From contig NC_015844.1 in the NCBI RefSeq assembly GCF_000973105.1, positions 3,096,501 through 3,160,500 on the forward strand: DNA of 64,000 nt. The letters run 5' to 3'. The translations under genes were made by a program, and so were the position numbers. Source of the DNA: Zobellia galactanivorans (GTDB lineage Bacteria; Bacteroidota; Bacteroidia; Flavobacteriales; Flavobacteriaceae). Below the pieces are notes generated by a model. It was not told the DNA's origin, made no database searches, and saw nothing but the letters and a program-made list of their open reading frames with translations. Shown here piece after piece: positions 25,412 through 34,866 of this stretch (position 1 is its first letter; every line of letters starts with the position of its first letter).

Positions 25412-28150
25412 ATGGTACCAATAAAGCAAAGACGGAAGGCATATGTTTTATATGCATTTCTCATGTTGTGCGCCACTACGGCATTCGCACAGAACAATTA
25501 TTATCTAAGTGCTTCGGGAAACGATTCCAATAGCGGAACATCGGAGGCTTCGCCTTGGAAAACGATAAATAAGCTGAATAGCGTAAAGAATTCCATCAAA
25601 CCGGGCGATGTTATTCATTTCAATAGGGGCGATGTATTCTATGGCTCACTCGACCTAAAGGGCAAAAAGGGTTCATCGGGAAAAACAATAGTCTTGAAAT
25701 CGTACGGCTCTGGTGACAAGGCCATTATTAGGGCGTCGGTAAAAATCAATAACTGGACACGTCACAGTGGAAATATCTGGAAGGCCAACTTGGCTAAGGT
25801 CGATAACGGAAGGACACCGGCCCTATTTTTAAACAATGTGGCCCAGCAGATCGGTAGGGAGCCCAATGTTGATGCGGCCAACGGTGGGTACCGAAGGATC
25901 AAATCGCACGCGGGCAACAACAAATCCATATCGGAAGGGGCTAATTTGCCCTATGCTTCAAATAGGTTTCAAGGGGGCGAAATTACCATTAGGACTACTG
26001 ATGATAACGTAAAGGTAGAAACGGTAACTTCCCATAGTGGTAATACGGTCAACTTCGGGCTATCGGACCCAAGTGCCACTTTTGAAAATGCCATTGAAAA
26101 CAATTTCGGATACTTTTTTCAGAACCATGTAAATACCTTGGATAAAAACGGGGAATGGGCCCACGATACCAATGCGGGCGTACTGTATTTGTACAGCAAT
26201 ACGAACCCGAACAGTTTAAGTGTAGAAATCCCTTCTGGGGAAAGTGCCCTAAGCCTTAACAATACTGACTATGTAAAAGTTCAGGATTTAAGATTGGAAG
26301 GCGGCTTGAAATATACCTTGGCCATTAGTGGGGCATCGAACATGACCCTTACCAATTGTCATATTTATAACGGAAACGAGTACTTGTCCCTAGGATACAC
26401 CCTAACCAATATCACCGCTACCAATAACACTTTTGAACAAAGTAATAACATAGCCATCCGATGGGAGGGGCTAAGCGGACTCACTTTTGCCAATAATAAG
26501 ATTATAAATATTGGTATGCGCTCCGGTATGGGCGCGCGTAGTTTTATTGGCTATACGGGGGCAAGGTTCGTTAGTAGATCGGGGTCTTCCGCCAATGTAA
26601 TAGAAAAGAATACCTTAAAAAATATAGGCTACCATGCCATGCTTTTTTCCGGGGGTAATTTAAAGATACGCTACAACGATATTAGCAACTATTGCTATAC
26701 GAAAGATGATGGGGGCGGAATATATTCCGTAGGAAACAGAAATTCGAATAACAGTGTGTACGGGAACATCGTTCATGACAGTCCTGGTGCCATTAGGGGC
26801 ATTCCTGAAGGAAGGGGCGTAAAAACGGCCGGTATTTATATCGATAACGACTCACAAAACCAATTGATATATGAAAATACAGTGTATAACATCGTCGGTT
26901 GGGGATTGATGGCCAACTTGTCAAGTAAAAGCACCATTAGGGACAATACCGTCTATAATTGCGAATTCGGACTCGTATTATCTACCTATAACAATAGCTT
27001 TGGGGCCGGAGGAAGTACGGCAAAGGCAACGGACAATACCGTGGTGGACAATATATTTTTCTCTAAGAAACCAAGCCAGGTTTCCGCACGTTACACCAAC
27101 CAAATTACCGATGCCGGCTTTAATACCTTCTTGGGCGATATCAATAGCAATTACTACTGTATGCCCTATAACGGAAGCAAGCAAATAAGCGTAACATTGG
27201 CCAGAAAAACCGATGAGTACACCTTGGACGAATTCAGGACGAAATACCCCAATTATGAAAATAAAGGTAAAAGCGCCCCTGTTAAGTTCGGTGCCTCGGT
27301 CGACCCGAATACCTTTATAAAGTTTGTGGTAAACAACACAGGTACGGCCAAAGCCGTAAACTTGGGGTCGGAAAACTATGTGGACGCGAAGCATAAAAAC
27401 TATTCGGGAAGTGTTACCGTACCGGCGTATTCCAGTATCGTATTGCTCAAGGGAAGCGGAAATGACGGTTCGACCGAAGAACCCCAACTCATAGAAAACG
27501 GAACGTATACCATAGGATCGGTTACGTCTAACCAAAGACTATTGTCCCGGGCCTTGGAAAATTACAATGCCAGAATGGTAAACCCTGGGGACTATACCGA
27601 TCAAAAATGGGTTTTTAACCATTTAGGGAACAACGTCTACACTATAAAGAACAAGGCCAATGGCCGTTTCTTGGAAGTACCTTATGCAAAGTGCCAAAAC
27701 AGTGTGCAGGTATCAACCTATACCAGTGCGGCACAAGACCACCAAAAATGGAAAGTGGTCGAAAATGGCAATGCGATTTACGGCCTTAAGCCGAACCATT
27801 GTTTAGAGCAAGGTTTGGATAGGAATAACGGCACCTTGGACACGAATGTCATTACCTATTCTTACGGGGCGGACAATGGTAACCAAAAGTGGAAAATTCT
27901 ACCGATAGCGGCCAGTCTTAATGTAGATGAAGTGGCTATCAAAGCCTATCCTAACCCTTCGACCGAATTTATCAAGGTGGCAGGCATAAAAGTAGGCGAT
28001 AGGCTTAAGATCAGAAATATGAGCGGTGTAGTCATAAAAGAGATACACGTAAAATCTTTGGAAGAGACCATTCCTTTAGATGATATTAAATCGGGAGTGT
28101 ATATTATTTCCGTTTCCGACAAGGAAAGTATACAATTCCTAAAACAATAA
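25412..28150 (+). CDS. Secreted beta-helix protein with ricin-type lectin domain and T9SS tail
   Basis: 912 aa. Signal peptide at about 1-26, then NYYLSASGNDSNSGTSEASP, the start typical of parallel beta-helix (DUF1565/PL-like) enzymes. The helix spans about 27-600 with many N-turns (NNTFEQSNN, NTLKNIGYHAM, GNIVHDSPGAI). A short beta domain (about 605-685) leads to a ricin-type/CBM13-like domain (about 690-835, with three repeats ending QKW: DQKWVFNHLG, HQKWKVVEN, NQKWKILP). The T9SS domain runs from AYPNPSTEF to FLKQ. The catalytic mechanism is unknown; polysaccharide lyase or hydrolase is inferred from fold and context. It ends the upstream enzyme block. Confidence 0.75.
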   Translation: MVPIKQRRKAYVLYAFLMLCATTAFAQNNYYLSASGNDSNSGTSEASPWKTINKLNSVKNSIKPGDVIHFNRGDVFYGSLDLKGKKGSSGKTIVLKSYGSGDKAIIRASVKINNWTRHSGNIWKANLAKVDNGRTPALFLNNVAQQIGREPNVDAANGGYRRIKSHAGNNKSISEGANLPYASNRFQGGEITIRTTDDNVKVETVTSHSGNTVNFGLSDPSATFENAIENNFGYFFQNHVNTLDKNGEWAHDTNAGVLYLYSNTNPNSLSVEIPSGESALSLNNTDYVKVQDLRLEGGLKYTLAISGASNMTLTNCHIYNGNEYLSLGYTLTNITATNNTFEQSNNIAIRWEGLSGLTFANNKIINIGMRSGMGARSFIGYTGARFVSRSGSSANVIEKNTLKNIGYHAMLFSGGNLKIRYNDISNYCYTKDDGGGIYSVGNRNSNNSVYGNIVHDSPGAIRGIPEGRGVKTAGIYIDNDSQNQLIYENTVYNIVGWGLMANLSSKSTIRDNTVYNCEFGLVLSTYNNSFGAGGSTAKATDNTVVDNIFFSKKPSQVSARYTNQITDAGFNTFLGDINSNYYCMPYNGSKQISVTLARKTDEYTLDEFRTKYPNYENKGKSAPVKFGASVDPNTFIKFVVNNTGTAKAVNLGSENYVDAKHKNYSGSVTVPAYSSIVLLKGSGNDGSTEEPQLIENGTYTIGSVTSNQRLLSRALENYNARMVNPGDYTDQKWVFNHLGNNVYTIKNKANGRFLEVPYAKCQNSVQVSTYTSAAQDHQKWKVVENGNAIYGLKPNHCLEQGLDRNNGTLDTNVITYSYGADNGNQKWKILPIAASLNVDEVAIKAYPNPSTEFIKVAGIKVGDRLKIRNMSGVVIKEIHVKSLEETIPLDDIKSGVYIISVSDKESIQFLKQ

Positions 28151-28171
28151 TCCTCCATTTCATGTGTTTTG

Positions 28172-28208
28172 AGCTGTCTAGACCTTAGGGTTTAGGCAGC
28201 TTTTTTTT
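28172..28208 (+). terminator. Rho-independent terminator ending the secreted-enzyme block
   Basis: AGCTGTCTA (28172-28180) pairs with TAGGCAGCT (28193-28201) with one mismatch, followed by a run of eight T. This is a good terminator 20 bp after the last enzyme. Confidence 0.75.
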
Positions 28209-28269
28209 GCCCACGCATAATCACGGATAAGGCAACTGGCCCTTTGCAACCGTTGTGGCCGTCCTGTTT

Positions 28270-28479
28270 TTATTCGAGTTCTTCACATTCGAAATTCTGC
28301 TTTTGTAACAGTTCTATGACCTTCTGCTCCGAACAATGGTCACTCTCTATCCGTAAGATATTATCACAGTCCTCAAGGTCAAAATTCCAATGGCTTTTCG
28401 GCAGTAAATGATTTAAGTGGGGCCTTAAAATTTTGATTTGGCTCTTGGTCCGTACGCTTGTTTTAAAGACGTGTATCAT
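28270..28479 (-). CDS. Small HMA-like hypothetical protein
   Basis: 69 aa. MIHVFKTSVRTKSQIKILRP then LLPKSHWNFDLEDCDNILRI has the beta-alpha-beta-beta-alpha-beta pattern of small ferredoxin-like (heavy-metal-associated) proteins. The CxxC motif is missing, so metal binding is not implied. Short proteins of this type are widespread in Flavobacteriia, often without annotation. It is transcribed alone, against the flanking polysaccharide genes. Confidence 0.65.
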   Translation of the reverse strand: MIHVFKTSVRTKSQIKILRPHLNHLLPKSHWNFDLEDCDNILRIESDHCSEQKVIELLQKQNFECEELE

Positions 28480-28572
28480 AGGTCGTAATGTTTCGGTCTA
28501 GGCTTCGTTGAAAGCCTGCCTTTCTTTAGGTATTTTGAAAAGGGAAGGCTCAGGTTCAAAAAAAGCTTGGCA

Positions 28573-28875
28573 TTAGAGTTTGCTTAAGATGCTTCTATCG
28601 ATATAAAAGGTGCCGAAAGGAATGAAGCAGGCCAATAGCACCTTCCAAGTAGTTGTTGCGAATTTCCAATTTTGCTCGACCCCTACACTTAAGGCGTTAA
28701 ATAGGAAAAGTAGAAAAAGGGCCCCATGGATCGGGCCGAGTGTTTTGGTCAATTCCGGATAGTCAAAGTAATACTTCAAGGGTACCGAAATAAATACAAG
28801 TACCAATAGGGAAATGCCCTCTAGAAAGCCTATGATACGGAGCCGGCCAATATTTGTTTTCAATAGATTCTTCAT
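28573..28875 (-). CDS. DUF3817 family membrane protein
   Basis: 100 aa from the ATG at 28875 (MKNLLKTNIGRLRIIGFLEG); a longer frame to 28962 runs into the preceding gene and is rejected. Three membrane helices (about 11-32, 43-65 and 75-93). The RIIGFLEGISLLVLVFISVP start and KTLGPIHGALFLLFLF helix are diagnostic of DUF3817, an uncharacterised family of inner-membrane proteins. It begins 2 bp after the stop of the 152-aa membrane gene, so the two form an operon with the upstream TetR-type operator. Confidence 0.85.
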   Translation of the reverse strand: MKNLLKTNIGRLRIIGFLEGISLLVLVFISVPLKYYFDYPELTKTLGPIHGALFLLFLFNALSVGVEQNWKFATTTWKVLLACFIPFGTFYIDRSILSKL

Positions 28876-28877
28876 AA

Positions 28878-29336
28878 TTATCTGAAATAAGGTCTGTTGG
28901 CAAACGGTGAAAAGGGCCAGGGAATGGCTATAAAAATGATGGTCAGGGCCACCGAAAACCAAAGCAGTTGGGTTTTGAATTTTTCTCGGTCGGAAGGCTT
29001 TCGCTTTGCCAGGGCCGAACCAATGGTAAGAAAAACAATGGCCAAGAGCATGAGTGCCATATGTATGATTCCGAAAAAGGTGGTGTCGATATGTTTTAGG
29101 GCTTCATTGGTATTGCCCCAAAAATAGCTAACGATCGGACTCTGGGTGTATAATAGAATGCCGACGAGAAGTTGGATATGGGCCAGGGTGGCGGTCCAAT
29201 GCCTGACGCGGTTGTCGTGCTTTGAAAAATCCAAATTTTGAAAGTAACCTCGGTACGCCCGGTAAATGGAGTACAAAAGGCTTAGTAATACGAGCCAACG
29301 TACAACCGAATGGCCAAAAGTAAGTGCTTGATACAT
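28878..29336 (-). CDS. Four-helix membrane protein (cytochrome-b-like topology)
   Basis: 152 aa with four membrane helices (about 6-26, 46-68, 82-106 and 120-142). Histidines lie in or near the helices (H9, H46, H53, H92), as in small cytochrome-b561-like or DUF420-like proteins, but heme binding is only a possibility. It is transcribed toward the DUF3817 gene, 2 bp apart. A 22-bp perfect palindrome at 29371-29392, just upstream, ties it to the divergently positioned TetR-family regulator. Confidence 0.65.
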   Translation of the reverse strand: MYQALTFGHSVVRWLVLLSLLYSIYRAYRGYFQNLDFSKHDNRVRHWTATLAHIQLLVGILLYTQSPIVSYFWGNTNEALKHIDTTFFGIIHMALMLLAIVFLTIGSALAKRKPSDREKFKTQLLWFSVALTIIFIAIPWPFSPFANRPYFR

Positions 29337-29370
29337 CAGTAAGGTATTGAATGCTGATGCAAAGATATAA

Positions 29371-29392
29371 AAACATACTAGTTAGTATGTTT
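29371..29392. promoter_or_regulatory. TetR-type operator 1
   Basis: AAACATACTA-GT-TAGTATGTTT is a perfect 10-bp dyad located 35 bp upstream of the membrane-protein operon. The core ATACTA-nn-TAGTAT is repeated in front of the TetR gene at 30001-30014, so both sites are probably bound by that regulator. Confidence 0.7.
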
Positions 29393-29404
29393 TGAAAATG
29401 ATAT

Positions 29405-29995
29405 TTATTTTAGCTGGTTTAGATACCGTTTAAGTTCTTTTAAATAAGCGTGATAGCAATCGGTATCGTTGTAGGCCTTACCGAAATTTCGAATGCCCCA
29501 ATAGCTCGACATCACAAAATAGGCCACTTGTTTGGGGTTGACGTCACTGCGTACCGCTCCGTTTTCGATTTCCTTTTGAATGGCCTTTTCTATGGTAGTC
29601 TGCCACTCTAGGATCAATTCGTTCAGGGCTTTGGAAAACGCCTCGTTCCAAGGTGTCATTTCTTGGGCCAGGTTGCTCGCGGGGCATCCGTATTCAAGCT
29701 TTAGGAAAGGGGTTTCGAACAGCAGGGATTCCGTCATTCCATATATTGCCTCGAGGGGACTTGAAGCATTTTGTAAGGGAACGATAAAGGCGTCTTGCAT
29801 GGTCGGTTTGACAATTTCATTGATAATGGCGATTCCCATTTCGTCCTTTGTCTTGAAATGGTAGTAAAAAGCCCCTTTGGTGACTTCCGTAGTTGCTATG
29901 ATCTCATCAATGCTCGTCGTTTGGTAGCCCTTCCTGTAGATTAGGTCAAATGCTTTTTCGAGAATGGTATGTCGGGTATTCGATGCCTTTGTCAT
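29405..29995 (-). CDS. TetR/AcrR-family transcriptional repressor
   Basis: 196 aa. The N-terminal TetR helix-turn-helix is clear: HTILEKAFDLIYRKGYQTTS, IDEIIATTEVTKGAFYYHFK, TKDEMGIAIINE. The C-terminal ligand domain (about 80-196) resembles the YxaF/LmrA type (ASNLAQEMTPWNEAFSKAL). It very probably represses its own gene and the downstream two-gene membrane operon through the two ATACTA-nn-TAGTAT palindromes on either side of it. The inducer is unknown; a hydrophobic small molecule would be typical. Confidence 0.9.
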   Translation of the reverse strand: MTKASNTRHTILEKAFDLIYRKGYQTTSIDEIIATTEVTKGAFYYHFKTKDEMGIAIINEIVKPTMQDAFIVPLQNASSPLEAIYGMTESLLFETPFLKLEYGCPASNLAQEMTPWNEAFSKALNELILEWQTTIEKAIQKEIENGAVRSDVNPKQVAYFVMSSYWGIRNFGKAYNDTDCYHAYLKELKRYLNQLK

Positions 29996-29999
29996 AAAA

Positions 30000-30016
30000 G
30001 ATACTAATTAGTATGC
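30000..30016. promoter_or_regulatory. TetR-type operator 2
   Basis: The core ATACTAATTAGTAT (30001-30014) is a perfect dyad, 5 bp upstream of the TetR start codon. It matches the core of operator 1, supporting autoregulation. Confidence 0.7.
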
Positions 30017-30245
30017 TGCGCAAAGTAATCAAAAAAATATTGGGAGGGGAAGTCGGTATAATTCCTGTGGCCTGTTTTTAGTTTGGGTTTCTCTTTGAGG
30101 AAGGTGTTGGGGGCGAGTTGAATTGGACCCTGTGTTTTGACTCGTTTCCTTCTTTTCTTCCTTCGGATTTGTTTAAGAAAGACAAAGTCTTGACCCTTCG
30201 CCGGAAGTTTTTGGTGGACGGCATGGAAAAATAATAAGGGGGGTG

Positions 30246-30283
30246 GTGGTAAGTTATAGATAAAATATAACGTATTTTACCAC
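30246..30283. promoter_or_regulatory. Possible operator with TACCAC half-sites
   Basis: GTGGTAA (30246-30252) and TTACCAC (30277-30283) form a dyad with 24 bp between the arms, upstream of the XylR-type regulator. A closer dyad with the same half-site, TACCAC (31601-31606) and GTGGT (31616-31620), precedes susC. Shared half-sites suggest binding by that regulator, but the case is weak. Confidence 0.3.
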
Positions 30284-30371
30284 GGATAAGATGTGGGTTT
30301 GTTAATACGCTTTATGTTCCCAACCTTACACACCGAGTCGTACAATAATTTATTAGTATCCATTCAAGCTG

Positions 30372-31535
30372 TTGATCAAAACTAAACCAAATAGAATTGC
30401 CATATTACTTGATTCGGCCCGAAGGTATGATCGTGACGTATTAAAGGGAATCATTGATTTTAGTCGGCAAATGGGGCATTGGTCGACCTATCACTTACCA
30501 CCTGACTATATTCATGGCCATGATATGGACAAGATTATCGAGAATATTATCAAGTGGTCTCCCGACGGTGTAATTACGCGGACATTTACGGGTTGGGAAC
30601 AGTTTAAGGCTTTGGGGGTTCCTCTGATACTTTCTCCCTATAAAAAGATTATTGAGAATGAAATCAGCTTTCATAGTGATGACCGTGAAATTGGTAGAAT
30701 GGCGGCGGACTATTTTATGGCATTGGGTTTTGAGAATTTTGCCTTTATAGGGAATAGTGATTACCATTGGTCTGATGAAAGGCAAAAGGCCTTTAAAAAA
30801 GAAGTGAAAAGCAGGGGGCTATTTTATAAAAAGGCACCTGAGTTTATCAAAAAAAAGAGTTGGTACGAGATTCCCGAGCTTTTGGCCGAATGGCTCTCCG
30901 TACAGCCCAAGCCCTTGGCTTTGTTCGCCGCCTGTGATGAATTCAGCAGTCTTGCCAATAGGGCCATTGAAATTTCAGGGTATCACTGTCCTTCACAGAT
31001 TGCATTGCTAGGTTGCGATAACGATGTGCATATTTGCGAGTTGGCCGAGCCACAGATTTCTAGTATTGGAATGAATGCTATAGGGGCGGGTTTCGAGGTA
31101 GCTAAAACAATGCACGGTCTAATTCGTGGGGAACAATTGGGTTCAGGTAACATTGTAACCCTTCCCGAAGGTGTTGTTACCCGAAAGTCTACCGATATCG
31201 TAGCCGTAAAGGATATTGAACTTCAGAAGGCGGTACGCTTCATTATAGAGAATGCGCCTATAAAAAATATTAGGGTTTCCGATGTTGTTAAAATAACAAG
31301 CCTCTCTCGAAGGTTGTTGGAAATGCGGTTCAAAAAGGAACTAGGACTTTCCGTTCTTCATGTAATCAAGAAATACAGGATATCACATTTTAAAAAATTA
31401 TTGAACGACAAAAGTATCAGGGTCAAAGATATTTATGCCGTAATGGATTTTTCCAATCAAGAAAGTGTTTCTCGTTACTTTAAGAATGAGACCGGTATGA
31501 CTCCCTCTGAATATCGTGAAAAATTCAAAAAGTAA
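30372..31535 (+). CDS. XylR-type regulator (sugar-binding domain plus AraC HTH)
   Basis: 387 aa starting at a TTG (MIKTKPNRIAILLDSARRYD); no better ATG lies nearby. Residues about 8-270 form a LacI/periplasmic-binding-protein-like sensor (IAILLDSARRYDRDVLKGI, FAFIGNSDYHWSDERQKAF, ALFAACDEFSSLANRAIE, LLGCDNDVHICELAEPQISS). Residues about 285-387 are an AraC helix-turn-helix (VSDVVKITSLSRRLLEMRF, IYAVMDFSNQESVSRYF, TGMTPSEYREKF). This is the layout of E. coli XylR. It would sense a monosaccharide or its derivative in the cytoplasm and activate the downstream susCD and catabolic genes. Confidence 0.85.
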   Translation: MIKTKPNRIAILLDSARRYDRDVLKGIIDFSRQMGHWSTYHLPPDYIHGHDMDKIIENIIKWSPDGVITRTFTGWEQFKALGVPLILSPYKKIIENEISFHSDDREIGRMAADYFMALGFENFAFIGNSDYHWSDERQKAFKKEVKSRGLFYKKAPEFIKKKSWYEIPELLAEWLSVQPKPLALFAACDEFSSLANRAIEISGYHCPSQIALLGCDNDVHICELAEPQISSIGMNAIGAGFEVAKTMHGLIRGEQLGSGNIVTLPEGVVTRKSTDIVAVKDIELQKAVRFIIENAPIKNIRVSDVVKITSLSRRLLEMRFKKELGLSVLHVIKKYRISHFKKLLNDKSIRVKDIYAVMDFSNQESVSRYFKNETGMTPSEYREKFKK

Positions 31536-31777
31536 AATTCGCATTTTGTCATTTTATATGCGTTTTTTATCAATTACTCCTTCAGTTTATACCTTTCCTT
31601 TACCACGTTTTATAAGTGGTTCTCTTTCAATCTATTCTCTTAGTGACTATTAGTCGTTCTCAACAACGAACACTACAAGGGCGTATTCTGCGAAACTTCC
31701 AACTTATAATACTCAGATTGCCATTTTCATGAAATAGCAGAAATGTATAACTCCAACTTTAACTAAACCGTCAAATT

Positions 31778-34700
31778 ATGAAACAAAAACTGTTCTTATA
31801 TCTATTCATCATAGCTCCTATGTGCCTCTTGGCACAGGGCGGAGTATCGGGCTCGATTACCTCTGCGGAGGATGGAGCGCCCTTGCCTGGTGCAAATATC
31901 CTGGAAAAGGGAACATCAAACGGGACCCAAGCCGATTTTGACGGTAACTTCTCTATTGAGGTAAGTGGTTCAGATGCCGTACTGGTAATTTCTTATATCG
32001 GTTTTACCAGTCAAGAAATAGCAGTTGGGGTACAGACCCATTTTAATATTGCTCTTGAAGAAAGTGCCTCGGCGCTTGATGAAGTCGTACTTGTGGGCTA
32101 TGGTACGCAGAAAAAGGCCAATGTAACCGGTGCCGTTTCTACCATCAAGGTCGATCGGCTTGCGAATATGTCACTTGGGGCCATTGACCAAAAGTTGGGC
32201 GCACAAGTAGCTGGTGTTCAGGTAAGGCAAATTTCCGGTGCCCCGGGTAGTGGCGCCGTTGTTAATATAAGGGGGGCGGGGTCCATAGGTGCAGGTGACG
32301 ACCCCTTGTATATTGTAGATGGTTTTCCATTGGTTGCGGGAAGTGATAAAAGCTTTAATCCGTTGAATACCATTAACCCTGATGATATCGAAAGTCTTAC
32401 GGTATTAAAGGATGCCTCTTCAACCGCTATTTACGGTTCTAGGGGGGCTAACGGTGTTGTGTTGATTACGACCAAGAGCGCGAAAAACGGAAAATCGTCC
32501 ATAGAGTTTACGGCCTATGGAGGCCTGCAACAGGTTTCCCAGAAATTCTTTCCCCAAATGATGAACGCAACGGAGTTCGCACAATTTCAACTCGAGAAAG
32601 CCCAAGATTTTTGGGTAGATGAAGGCAACGACCTAAGCACTTTCGATATCAACACCTTAGATCCGATCTACCGCAATCCGGCAAGTAACGGGGAAGGGGT
32701 GAACTGGTTGAAGGAAATCACACGTGTGGCTCCTATGCAAAACTACAACCTGACCATTACCAACGGTACGAAAAAAGTAAGATCGGTGATATCGGCAAGT
32801 TACTTCAATCAAGAAGGAACTATTCTAGGTACCGATTTTGAACGATTTAGTTTTAGGTCGAACCTCGAGACCGATTTAACCGATAAAATAAAGGTGGGTT
32901 TGAATATTGTTCCCACTTTAACCAAGCAGAACAGCCGACCTACGGAAGGGCACAATGGTAATTCACTTATTACCCAAGCCTTTATAACACCGCCCTTCGG
33001 GCCAATTTATAACCCTGATGGCAGTTACAACCCCAATATTCAGGTGGGAGGCCCGTTCAGTGATAGGGTAGGCGGTACTTTTCAATTTGCCAATCCGGTA
33101 AATCGACTCAAAAACCTTGTGGATGAAACCAAGGGGGTATCCTTGTTGATCAATGCTTATGTGGATGCGGAAATTTTCGAAGGACTGAGGTTTAAAACAA
33201 CCTTTAATGTAAGTCACAATAACTCCAACAGAGATCAGTACTTTCCTTCGGCTGTCGGAAATTATAGAGACCCGGCACCCTCAATTCCTAGGGGACAATT
33301 TCAAAAGAACACCTTGAACAATTTTCTTAATGAGAATACATTAAGCTATACAAAGTCCTTCAATAAACACAATATAGAGCTATTGGCCGGCTTCAGTAGC
33401 CAACAGGAACGATTTGAAAGGTCAACGATATTGGCAAGCAATTATCCGCTCAACGATGATATTATTACGCCCAATGCGGCGGCTACCGTAGAGAGTTCGG
33501 AGCTTGTTGATAAATGGACCTTGGTATCTTATTTTGGAAGGCTCAATTATAATTTTGACGGAAGATACTTGATAGGTGCTACCATTCGTAGGGACGGTTC
33601 TTCGAGATTTGGCGAGAACAATCGTTGGGGGCTGTTTCCATCCGCTTCTTTGGGTTGGAGGGTTTCCGAAGAATCTTTCTTTCCCGAAGACGGTTTTGTG
33701 TCAGGCTTGAAGCTTAGGGCGAGTTACGGGTTAACGGGTAACAACTCAATAGGCAACTACACCGCCATTTCTTCCGTTATAACCGACGACTATGTGTTTG
33801 GAGGCGTTTTGGCCCCAGGGAAACGACAGTCAAGTTTGGCCAATGTAGATCTGGGCTGGGAAAGCTCCAAACAGTTCAATGCGGGAATAGACCTAGAGCT
33901 CTTGAAAGGACGATTTTTTATAAGTCCGGAAATCTACGTAATCGATACCGAAGATATGCTTCAGGGTATTGATATTCCTGCCAGCTCGGGCTTCTCCAGT
34001 ATCCAGGAAAATATCGGAAAGGTAAGGAACAAAGGTTTGGAACTTACCCTTACGGGACGGATCTTAACCGGTAAATTACGGTGGAATTCAGATTTCAATA
34101 TTTCGTTCAATAAGAATGAAGTGCTCGACTTGGGCAATAAATCTGAAATTATCATAGGGTGGCCCCATAAGACGATTACCAAGACAGGGCAGCCTCTAGG
34201 CTTGTTCTATGCCTATAACTTTTTAGGGCTCTATGAAAACCAGGCCCAACTCGATGAGGCCAGTGCGCCCAATAGCACCATTGGTACGCCAAGGTTTGAA
34301 GATGTCAATGGTGACGGTGCCATCAATTCTTCCGATTTCACCGTTGTGGGTAGTCCGCACGCGGACTATAATTGGGCCATGACCAATACGTTCAACTACG
34401 GTGATTTTGATTTCTCATTTCAATTGGCAGGGTCACAAGGTGGTGAAGTAATTGATGTTTACAGAAGACATACCCAATTGTCCGTCGGATTTTGGAATTT
34501 GGAAAAAGACGTCGCCACTCGGTACAGGCCTTCAAATGCTTCCTTCGAAACCAATTATGGTAGGGTAACGAGTCCTTACGATTTTACCAATCAAGATATC
34601 AGCTCGCTCTTTGTGCAAGATGCTTCGTATGTGTCTATTAGGAATATTACATTGGGGTATACGCTCAATACGGAATACCTAAAGAATTTTAGACTCTACT

Positions 34701-34855
34701 TCAGTGCACAAAATCCCTTTGTATTTACCAAATACAAGAACGGTCATCCTGAAACCGCAGGATTTGGGGAGACTAGCTCTTTGCAACAAGGAATCAATTA
34801 TGGTGGATATCCATTGCCACAAATCTTTACCATCGGGTTAAATTTTAAACTATAA
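31778..34855 (+). CDS. SusC-like TonB-dependent glycan receptor
   Basis: 1025 aa. Signal peptide (MKQKLFLYLFIIAPMCLLAQ), then a CarboxypepD_reg-like domain (about 22-95, GSITSAEDGAPLPGANILEK), a plug with the SusC signature (LDEVVLVGYGTQKKANVTGA; VNIRGAGSIGAGDDPLYIVD; DASSTAIYGSRGANGVVLIT) and a 22-strand barrel ending in TIGLNFKL. It imports oligosaccharides across the outer membrane with TonB-ExbBD energy and forms a complex with the SusD lipoprotein encoded 11 bp downstream. Expression is probably under the XylR-type regulator just upstream. Confidence 0.95.
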   Translation: MKQKLFLYLFIIAPMCLLAQGGVSGSITSAEDGAPLPGANILEKGTSNGTQADFDGNFSIEVSGSDAVLVISYIGFTSQEIAVGVQTHFNIALEESASALDEVVLVGYGTQKKANVTGAVSTIKVDRLANMSLGAIDQKLGAQVAGVQVRQISGAPGSGAVVNIRGAGSIGAGDDPLYIVDGFPLVAGSDKSFNPLNTINPDDIESLTVLKDASSTAIYGSRGANGVVLITTKSAKNGKSSIEFTAYGGLQQVSQKFFPQMMNATEFAQFQLEKAQDFWVDEGNDLSTFDINTLDPIYRNPASNGEGVNWLKEITRVAPMQNYNLTITNGTKKVRSVISASYFNQEGTILGTDFERFSFRSNLETDLTDKIKVGLNIVPTLTKQNSRPTEGHNGNSLITQAFITPPFGPIYNPDGSYNPNIQVGGPFSDRVGGTFQFANPVNRLKNLVDETKGVSLLINAYVDAEIFEGLRFKTTFNVSHNNSNRDQYFPSAVGNYRDPAPSIPRGQFQKNTLNNFLNENTLSYTKSFNKHNIELLAGFSSQQERFERSTILASNYPLNDDIITPNAAATVESSELVDKWTLVSYFGRLNYNFDGRYLIGATIRRDGSSRFGENNRWGLFPSASLGWRVSEESFFPEDGFVSGLKLRASYGLTGNNSIGNYTAISSVITDDYVFGGVLAPGKRQSSLANVDLGWESSKQFNAGIDLELLKGRFFISPEIYVIDTEDMLQGIDIPASSGFSSIQENIGKVRNKGLELTLTGRILTGKLRWNSDFNISFNKNEVLDLGNKSEIIIGWPHKTITKTGQPLGLFYAYNFLGLYENQAQLDEASAPNSTIGTPRFEDVNGDGAINSSDFTVVGSPHADYNWAMTNTFNYGDFDFSFQLAGSQGGEVIDVYRRHTQLSVGFWNLEKDVATRYRPSNASFETNYGRVTSPYDFTNQDISSLFVQDASYVSIRNITLGYTLNTEYLKNFRLYFSAQNPFVFTKYKNGHPETAGFGETSSLQQGINYGGYPLPQIFTIGLNFKL

Positions 34856-34866
34856 ATTCTGTAATC

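Noticed and set aside
26978-27535. 185-codon minus-strand frame
   Set aside because: Antisense to the beta-helix protein with the ricin-type domain; no independent evidence.
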